The notes beneath the pieces were generated by a model. The model searched no databases and was not told the DNA's origin. It was given only the letters and a program-made list of their open reading frames with translations. A stretch of DNA of 64,000 bases from Eleginops maclovinus (Eukaryota > Chordata > Actinopteri > Perciformes > Eleginopidae). Below are positions 52,317 through 64,000 of this stretch, one piece after another. Where the stretch lies: assembly GCF_036324505.1 (NCBI RefSeq), contig NC_086349.1, forward strand, positions 19,424,247-19,488,246, written 5' to 3'. A program made the position numbers and the translations under genes. Numbering within the stretch: position 1 is the first letter of the stretch; every line of letters begins with the position of its first letter.

Positions 52317-53600
52317 AATAAGAAACATGTCTGGTATATATCAAGGGAGAGATGTCTTTTTTTATTATCAGGGATTATGCTGACGGATGGTTCCTGGAAA
52401 TCAGTCCTGGAATAAGTCCCGCAGAGAGACCTGATATTTACAGTGTTTGGCTCATGTTGTTCAAATTGGGAGTGTGTTTGCTGATTGATTTGCCACCCTA
52501 TGCTATTGCGCTGGGAGGAATGTACTTTGGGACAGCTGTGGGGCTTCAAATTGATGGAGACATCTTCATTTTTGTATTTTTATAATATCACAAATGTACT
52601 TTATGTGCTCAGTGATTTGAGGAAAAATGGGTTGGATTGCAAGAGGACAAATGTGTGTGAACAATGCACAGGTTTGCATTCTTACATCATCATATATCAT
52701 TTACATTAAAATAACATTTGCTGAAGAAAATAGAACATTTCTGTAATGAGGAAAACATTAAAGTCATCGTCTTTGCTGTGCCACATTCCCCCAACCCACA
52801 GGACTTTCTCTGTGTGACTTGAGACAGGTGTGAGTCTGTCCCTGCCTTAAATAGATTATTGCGCCAACCTCACCAGATGTCCCCGCCAATAACTCCCACC
52901 CAGAAAAAGCTGGTCTTATTACATCCTGGTGCTTTTGAATAACCCAGCGACCCTCCCGATTGGAACCATGAAAACATGTATGACCTCAGTAGTCTTGAAT
53001 GACATCACCGCCACATGTCTGCTCTCAGGCCTCATCAGGTGTGTAGTATCGTCTCTAACCAATGGGTGGCACTGTCACTCTTGACAGCCCACTGTTGAAA
53101 AGGGTCTCATCACGTAAAGGCTCTGTCGGGCCTGTTTTGTTGCTCTTGGCTGCGGTATCACGCTCCTGTATCCATCATGACTACCTTGGGTATTTATACC
53201 CACTGTGGCTTTTTGTCACTTTTACAGTGAGGGCTGCTCTTAGCACTAACCACAGGAGACACCAGTCTCAGTCTTGCACTGTTTTTTATCTGACCTCAAC
53301 ATTTTACAACGTCTTTGAAAAGGCGATGCACATTGATGGAACAGATAATGAGATTAAATCAGCAGGGTATTCAGTGGCCAATCTCCTGATAATGTGCATT
53401 CTTCCTCTTGTTCTTTACAGTATTGTTCCTCTCCCTCACAGAGTGTTTACCAGAGTGTGTCGCCTCACATGGGTCTATTTTTAGCACGGGGGAATAGTGC
53501 TGTAGTGTGTTTCTGTGCTAAGGGTGGGGCTATGGTGAAGAGCTTCAGAGTAATATGGTATCTGGTAATGGAGGAAACTGAAAGGAAAACATTGTAAATG

Positions 53601-57560
<3,960 letters not shown>

Positions 57561-57856
57561 CTACCAGCCCGGCTTACACAGGACTGAGAGAGGAAGAAGG
57601 AGAAAAAGAAGGAGCTCCGTTTTGTCTGTCACAGATTACACACTGCCACTTAGCACTGACCATGTACGCCTACCCTCCATAAGGAGCTGCTTTCCCAAGG
57701 CAGAGCAATGGGACCGTCTGCAAGAAGTAGGCAGATACAAGCTATAGCAGATGGCAGTTTTGAAATGTATCTGTCTGTTAGACCAAGTCAGTAATGTGGA
57801 GTGGTGAGGGGGACTGTTAATGTTTGGATAACATCGTTTTGTGAGTGCCGGCCAGC
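57561..57856 (+). promoter_or_regulatory. iqsec1: likely promoter-proximal region and leader of exon C
   Basis: This region, purine-rich at its left end (57580-57620), precedes ATG 57857. The coding frame is closed by TGA at 57842, so the start codon assignment is firm. A TTATACTCC near 57552 is TATA-like but unproven. No transcription start can be fixed. Confidence 0.35.
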
Positions 57857-57921
57857 ATGTGGTGTTTGCAGTGTAACTCAGAGAAGACCCAGTCGCTGCT
57901 GGAACTGGAGCTGAATGGCTG
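57857..57921 (+). CDS. iqsec1: IQSEC1-type ARF-GEF, alternative first coding exon C
   Basis: ATG 57857 (A at -3) opens MWCLQCNSEKTQSLLELEL-NG plus TG before a GTAAGA donor at 57922. The end is phase 2; with the common exon it gives TGT (Cys) then VEGDGRP. The peptide is nearly identical to the N-terminus of a human IQSEC1 isoform as I recall it (MWCLHCNSERTQSLLELEL-DSG-VEGE), with His5 to Gln and Arg10 to Lys changes. This settles the gene family and orientation. It lies 5.8 kb before the shared exon and is probably the first exon of the best-known isoform. An in-frame TGA at 57842 confirms the start. Confidence 0.93.
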
Positions 57922-60900
57922 GTAAGAGTAATGGGAGATTGAAAAAAATATGTGTTTTTTGTGTTATGTGTGTATGCGCGTGTGTGTGCCTCTGTCATTG
58001 TCTGAGGTTACACCAGGCTGCTAGAGCTCATAAAGCTTTGTTTATCAAACAGCAGCGAGAAGCGTGTGACTGTGTGTTTGCGAAAAGAGCTCAGATAACA
58101 TGTTGCGTTAACCTGCTCCTTTTGTGCTCTCACATAATCCACTCTTATAAGATGACAGGAGTAATGTGAAGCTTCACGCTAAGTCACGAAGATCATGAAT
58201 TTTAAAGCGGGGTCTGCCATTTCAATTTTGACTCCCTCAAAGTGGAAAACAGATCATGTCACCTCTGAGTCACAGTATGAGTGTGCTGGTGTTTAGTCTT
58301 ACTGTACAGAATCCATCTGTGAGTTGGATCAAACCCCCCCTCCCCTCTGCTCGACTGAAGGGCATTCCTGTGGTGTGTCGTGGCCCTACCGACTGTGTGC
58401 TTTTTCCTTACTGGTTCTTCAAGGGCAGGTGCTGAGTATAGTGTGAGTTTAATTATTCATTACTGGCTGATAATGACAGCAGATCTGGTGTTATTGTATG
58501 AGTCTTGACAGGAGAGAGGAGGAGGGAGGCCTCTATTCAGACAGAATGAGGCCCGGCAGATAACGAGGGGAATAGTATTGATTTCTGATTGCTTCAACCA
58601 GCATGTACGAGGATGGCATCAACAAACCACTCATCATACTTGGAGTGAAGTGTGTTGTTTTAATTGGCTCGGTCTGTGCTGTGCTTTTATTTCAAGTCCT
58701 CTTGAAAAATCACACCAATCAATAACCAGCAGGCTTTATGTAGAACAATCGCTTTCACATCACAATGTTACCAAAGTTATCTATTTTCAATATGTTGTGA
58801 GTTGAGTTGTCAAAGACATTTTAATTTGTGCAGAGGAAAGCCATTCAGTAGTCAACTGTGCATGGTGCGTTCAAGTTTATACAAGACTGTTGTTTTCTGG
58901 ACTGGAAATGACAGTTGATTTGTACAGCCAAGGTCTTAAATCTCTCAAACTGTGGTATAAGGGTACAGTAGTTATCAGCCATGAGTGTTATGAGGCTCCA
59001 ATTGACTGTATACCGTCTGCTGCAAACTCTCAAGAGTGAAACTGTCAGTCGGCCAGCCAGCGCAGCTTACAAGATTGCAGCTGTGTTGTAATAAAAATCT
59101 CCAACCTGCTCCTCGTTGTTTAGTTATAGTCATCACAAAATCATCCATTAGTGTGGGGATGGGTGCTCAAATGACAGTGGAATGAGAGAGTGTCTATTGG
59201 CAGCTCTACTTTTTATGCTGGACTTCATTAACATGTTACTGCATGGTCTCTTAACCGCTTTACCTGCAAAATATATTTCCTACATCTGCACTGCGTTGTG
59301 AGGTCTGGTGCGTGCATCTGTATTTATGAGCTCTTTGAGCTGCTGCGAAGAGACGGAGGGAAAACATCTGCTTTTGTTGTGCCGGGGCCACAGGTCCTCC
59401 TGTGCAACTGGAGTAGTGCAACACGTTTAATTTCATTACACGGGTCAGTTCACTGCTTGTTTACATACATGCATCAAGACAGAGTTGTCACTTAAAAGCA
59501 TTTAATGCATTTACATTTGTTGCATTAGCGTTATTACACATATTTTATTTTAACCCTGCTGTGAAGGGATCAGATTTCCATCACCATTTGCAGTTAGCAC
59601 ATTGAGAACAAAAATAAGCCAGGCAGATCAGACTCCCTTAGCAACCATGATGAAATTGAATATTGCCAATACAAAGTGGTTTAATATACAGTAGATAATG
59701 TAACTTAAGCTTGTTGGGGTATTTTTTCCCAACATGCTCAGCCTTTAGGAAACCATGTTCTCTGAATTTGTTGAAAATAGAAAAAGTTATTTAGTTCACA
59801 TGTGCGCCACAATATAATAAACAAAAAGATACAGACTAAAGAATAGTAAAAACACAACTAAGTATAAATAAATAAGAAATGAAACAAAAGCAAATCTCAA
59901 GAGTTTGGTACTTAGATAACTGTTGTGCAGATAAACCCTTTGCACGTGGAAAGAATATAAAGCATAATGCTAATTTTGATGGCTTTCAGGTTTTCAATTC
60001 AATTATGCCTTCCTATACCATAGAGCCCTTTCAAAACACCAATCAGGAGTTGATTGAAAAAACATGTGAGCACAAAGCCGTTTGTAGATTTCTCCGTCTT
60101 CCCAGTGACTTGTTTGGGAGTTTTGTTAGTTCCACACTGCAGCCCTCTCTTCTTCCGTAGCTCCAGCCTGCACTTCATTAGCCTTCTTCTATTCCCAGAA
60201 CTCCTGTAGATGTGACTCCTCTTTTCCGGGATGGAGGAATGTTTCTCCCTCAGGTCCGACTGATGGAACGGGTTGAGGCCTTGCAGGGGCCTCGGCCTGT
60301 TTGCTCAGGATGTGTTGAGAGGGAAGGAGGAGAGAGAGAGATGGTCGACCCCCCTTCAATTCAACTCCCAAATCCCTGGATCCCATGGCTGAAAATCACT
60401 GCCAGCTGAGCTGACATGCTTATCCATGCCGACATCAGACGTAACGAGGGCTCCTGCTGGATAAAGAGCCAGACTGAGCTGCAGACACTGTCGCGGAGTT
60501 GTTGCTTGTGTTGTGAGATCATATTTCAATGAGGTGTGCAGTCACTAACAGGAAGTAGTCCTTGGAGAACCATCATTTCTGCATCCTTCAACAATGGTTC
60601 TACCCTCCTCGTACATTATGAATACGACATGTTAATATAAACCATAACATAGCGGAACCATGTCGAGTCCCTTCTCCAGAATAATGTCATGCAACTTCCT
60701 GCTCTGCTATAATTTCAGTCCCTCTTTTACTTCAACATCTATTTCAGCTTTAAACATCAGCTCTTAAAATGCTGCTCTCTCTCTCTCTCCCCCTTTTCCC
60801 GCCATCATGAGCAACTGACCTCACTCTGGAGTATTCAATGACCTCAGAGCAGAAAGTACTGCAGCACTTATTCCCGCTCTCTTTCCTCTGTGCACCCACA

Positions 60901-63742
60901 ATCACACACACGCGCTCAGTCTTTAAAAAGTGGAGCAGAAAGAACAAAATGGAAGCAAAGATGCTGGCCCCATTGGGGAAAGGCAAAGCCCAAACTACAG
61001 TAATAGATTTGACTTTGTTCCTTGAGTGTTTTTAGAGGTTAAGGAGTGAGAGAGCAAACCCCAGATGAGCACCGTAGTAGCTCTTAAATCAGATTGTGAT
61101 TTATATGTTTTCATTTACTTATCGTAGACTTAATTCAGATTCCAACAGTTACATTGTCATATAACATAATTGAAAAATGTATTTTGGTTCATCAATACTT
61201 TCACAATTAGTCAAAACAATAGGAAGGCAATTACTCCTAACAAAATAGCACAGAAGCAAACAATGCAACAAAACATAACGAAACTAAGAGTCTACAGCCA
61301 TGCTTGCGGCTGAAAAAGGACACAGCAGCATACTCATAATAACAATGCTAACATGCTGATGTTAAGCTGGTATAATGTTTAGCATGCTAACCTTTGCTAA
61401 TTAGCACTCAACACAAGTGCAGCTAAGGCTGATAGATAAGTGTTTATTTCTGCAGGTATCCTAAACCACAATATTGGACAAATTGACCTGATGGCATTGC
61501 AATCCATCTGACACATAAATATTCATCATATGTTTTTCTTTTTTACTTGAGCTCCAGTGAACATATTTTATATTTGTCATAGATTTGCCCATCTAGGTTG
61601 AAAAAAACCCCCAAATATAGTTTACTTCAATTCTCTCAGGTCACACAGGCTTTTCTTCATATAAATAACAATGTCATGCTGTACCCAAAGCTTATCCAGG
61701 TCAGTTATCAAACTTCTAATGAAGCTCTTATAAAAACAACAAATCACCACTAGCTGTGCTGTTGCTGTGACAACACGGAGGGTGTCATTTTAAACTCAAG
61801 GGATGAATGCATCACCATTTGCCAGGACAGATGGATGGGGAGATTCATCCCAATGGCAATTATGAAATCAAATATGATTTTCAATGTGCAGTGCAAGCGT
61901 TTTATGTTGGTCCAGTAAGGATCAGGACGTTCTTTTTTTGGCCCTGGTGCTGCAAGCTGGCTAACGCTTCAACATCGTGTGTACCTATTGCCCCCAGGGA
62001 GTCGGTAAGCATTTATTCCCCGTGAAGTTTCCCTGCGTCACGGTGGCCTTGGATGACCCTGGATGGGTCAGGAGGGAGATTTACAGAACTCACTCTGCCG
62101 CAGCTAAAGTGCAACTTAGGACATGATAATATTTCCAGTTGCATTAAAACACCGTCTAACCTGTTGTAATAAGACTCAATATTTTCTGAATTATACCCTA
62201 AACTGGTTTGTGGAAGTTTCACAGTCACAGCAGCACAAAGTGTCTTATTATTGCACACTCCAATAATTGGTTAAAAAGCAGAAGTGCCTTTCTTGTTCTT
62301 GCTAGCTGAGTGTCTCAGTTATGAGTTGTTTTCACTTGTAGTAAGCTGTAGATTTATATATACCTTATATTTTGTTGCTCTTTATCTCATACTAGAATCA
62401 GCAGGCAGGAAGGGATAAGTTTTGGTTGTGAATTAGATTCAAATTTACAAAATAATAAGTATTTATTGATGCAAGCTCAGGCAGGCAACATGCCTGAATC
62501 TGCAATTTCTCTGAGGCTTTTAGTTATCATAGGCTATAGTGAACTATGAATGACTGTCCTTTGCAAACATTTTGTTGGTTTGCTGTCCCTGGGTTACGAA
62601 TCAGTAAATCTGGTTTCAGTAAAACTTTATTAATGTAGTCACAAAAAGTATTCATAAATACATCTGCTGTTTGAACTTTTGGCCATATTGACTTCCCCAT
62701 TTTCCCTTCTGGTTGATGTATGCTTGCAGGCTGTTTTTGCTGAATGTTGATGTGAGGCTGTCTAATGAAGGAAGTGGATTGTGTACACAGCATGGGTGTG
62801 TCGAGTCACAGTTCAAACACATTAGTCTGCCAGCGCACAGTGAATTCGCTGTCCCGTGGAAGAGAAGAACATTTAGTTACTGTAATGCTAGTTATTGAGC
62901 AGATGGACAGCAAATCCACCCTCATTTTCTAAGGGACAGCTAAGGTTGTATTTGTTCTGTCATTCTACTCTAAACTGGACTTTGTAACGCCTATCGGAGC
63001 AGTGTGTTGTTGCTGCAGCAAACATGATGTAACTCTTGTTGGTCACTGATTGGCTCTTAAGGTGGCATAAGCTTTAGTTTCCTCGAAGAGCCTCTGTACT
63101 CTGGACTTCCCTTGACTGAAAGAATGGTGGACAAGATATGGAGGAAGAGTTGGCAATTTATAGAAAGTAGACGGTCTTTTCGCAAGTCCTCTTGTAATTT
63201 GGCAGAATGTAAGAGTGAGTGAGTATCCTCCTTGTTTTTTTATTATTTGGGTAAGTGGTAATCCAACAAGTACAACAGATGACTGGATATGTTCAATGTT
63301 TGAAGATTGTTTACGTGGCATTTTCATTTATGAATGTAGCAAAGGCAAACCTATGGCAGGCTGGAGTATTTTCAAAGTAATTTTTGCATTGTTGTGTATC
63401 AGTATTAGGCAGGTTATAGCCGAGTGAACTGTGGGTTTTACTGTTTATCATAAAGTTGTAGAAGCAGCAGTCTTTTACACACACTGTTCAGTTCACTTCT
63501 GTGTTTCCATTTGTGTTTGTATAGTCCAGAACAGAGACCAGAGTCTATCTTTTTATTAAAGCTTAAGCCATAAATCCATGAAGTTAAACTACTTTTGCTC
63601 TGACATTTAAAAGATGAGTTAGGAAGACGGCTGCAATCAACCTGATAATGCTTCTCAAATTCTAACTCAAAAGAAAAACAATGTCTTATATTTGTAGCAA
63701 CAACTTAAAATTTCAAACTATCTCTTTGCTCTCTTATTTCAG
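57922..63742 (+). other. iqsec1: intron between exon C and the common exon
   Basis: This is intronic sequence with the percomorph repeat relic at about 61330 and no supported exon. A frame at 60212-60409 and one at 60838-61035 have no recognisable features. It ends in a pyrimidine-rich acceptor (CTTTGCTCTCTTATTTCAG) at 63724-63742. Confidence 0.7.
61330..61515 (+). repeat. fish interspersed repeat (GCTAACATGCTGATG family)
   Basis: The order AATGCTAACATGCTGATGTT, GGTATAATGTTTAGCATGCT, TTTGCTAATTAGCACTCAAC, CAGCTAAGGCTGATAG, ATATTGGACAAATTGACCTG, GCAATCCATCTGAC matches a repeat that is abundant in percomorph fish, often in introns and UTRs. Internal deletions shorten this copy. Recognition is from memory of the family. 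Confidence 0.6.
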
Positions 63743-64000
63743 TGTGGAAGGGGATGGACGGCCCAATGAGAGTGGCCATTCCCTGGATGGTGGAGCCAGC
63801 TATGGCCAGGGACCGGTGACTCACGGCTCAGCCATCAGCCCCGACCGATTTGACAGCCCGCTTTACAGCCACGGCGTCCAGCCTGGCCCTCAAAGACCCC
63901 GTCGAGCCAAACTCCAGCACTCGCAGTCCATCCTCCGTAAACAGGCTGAGGAGGAGGCCATCAAGCGGTCCCGCTCGCTCTCTGAGAGCTATGAGCTCTC
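63743..64000 (+). CDS. iqsec1: IQSEC1-type ARF-GEF, first common exon (partial, runs off the window)
   Basis: The exon starts after TTATTTCAG with one base completing a split codon, then reads VEGDGRPNESGHSLDGG... and ends at the window edge in RSRSLSESYELS. The segment RAKLQHSQSILRKQAEEEA followed by IKRSRSLSESYELS is diagnostic of the IQSEC/BRAG family just upstream of the IQ motif, and VEGD plus the spacing favour IQSEC1 over IQSEC2 or IQSEC3. The protein is a brefeldin-resistant ARF-GEF (IQ motif, Sec7, PH) acting mainly on ARF6 in integrin and receptor endocytosis and at synapses; those domains are encoded further right. KRSRSLS is a basic-directed kinase-type site. Which teleost duplicate (1a or 1b) this is cannot be told. 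Confidence 0.95.

Larger units (their letters stand above)
37447..53600 (+). other. long intron stretch between exon B and the GA tract
   Basis: No supported exon or RNA gene is found. It contains possible LINE/SINE relics (42121, 44360), a degenerate fish repeat (46505), a CA/CG microsatellite (52264) and purine-rich runs (45890-46020). The segment 43800-43970 (GATAAACAGTCATTAAAG, TGGACTAATTACTCTGAGC) looks like a conserved non-coding element but is untested. Open frames here have no family features. Confidence 0.6.

Overview
The window looks like vertebrate nuclear DNA from a teleost fish, probably a percomorph. The evidence is sparse coding sequence in small GT-AG exons, long AT-rich introns, very long (TG)n and (GA)n microsatellites, and interspersed repeats I recognise from fish genomes. 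There is nothing prokaryotic: no operons, Shine-Dalgarno starts or CRISPR arrays.

The host gene is the 5' part of an IQSEC1 (BRAG2)-type ARF guanine-nucleotide exchange factor on the + strand. The last 258 bases (63743-64000) are the first shared coding exon, with the family-diagnostic stretch just before the IQ motif. Upstream lie three well-supported alternative first coding exons, A (23804-23922), B (37370-37446) and C (57857-57921). Each has an in-frame stop just upstream, ends in phase 2 at a GT donor, and joins the 63743 acceptor in frame. The window therefore holds about 40 kb of alternative promoters and first introns; the IQ, Sec7 and PH parts lie beyond the right edge.

The largest other feature is a 4.87 kb DNA transposon at 25553-30423, in the intron between exons A and B and in the same orientation. 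It has short terminal inverted repeats, a 5-bp target duplication (CAAAG) and a five-exon hAT-like transposase gene of about 778 codons. The only lesion I see in that gene is an exact 8-bp tandem duplication (26195-26210) that shifts the frame in exon 1. Two non-autonomous hAT-type elements with exact 8-bp target duplications are also clear: 9757-10529 and 18498-18992. Older repeat relics occur at about 13179, 21005, 44360, 46505 and 61330.

Region by region: 1-23.8 kb is non-coding or upstream DNA with two MITEs and a few speculative small exons. 23.8-37.4 kb is exon A, a (TG)66 tract, the hAT element, and the GA-rich leader plus exon B. 37.4-57.9 kb is intron with a 194-bp (GA)n tract, a 171-bp (GT)n tract and exon C. 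57.9-64 kb is the last first-intron segment and common exon 2. Nothing here amounts to a previously undescribed system. The most interesting items are the alternative N-termini of the IQSEC gene and the nearly intact 5-bp-TSD hAT element.
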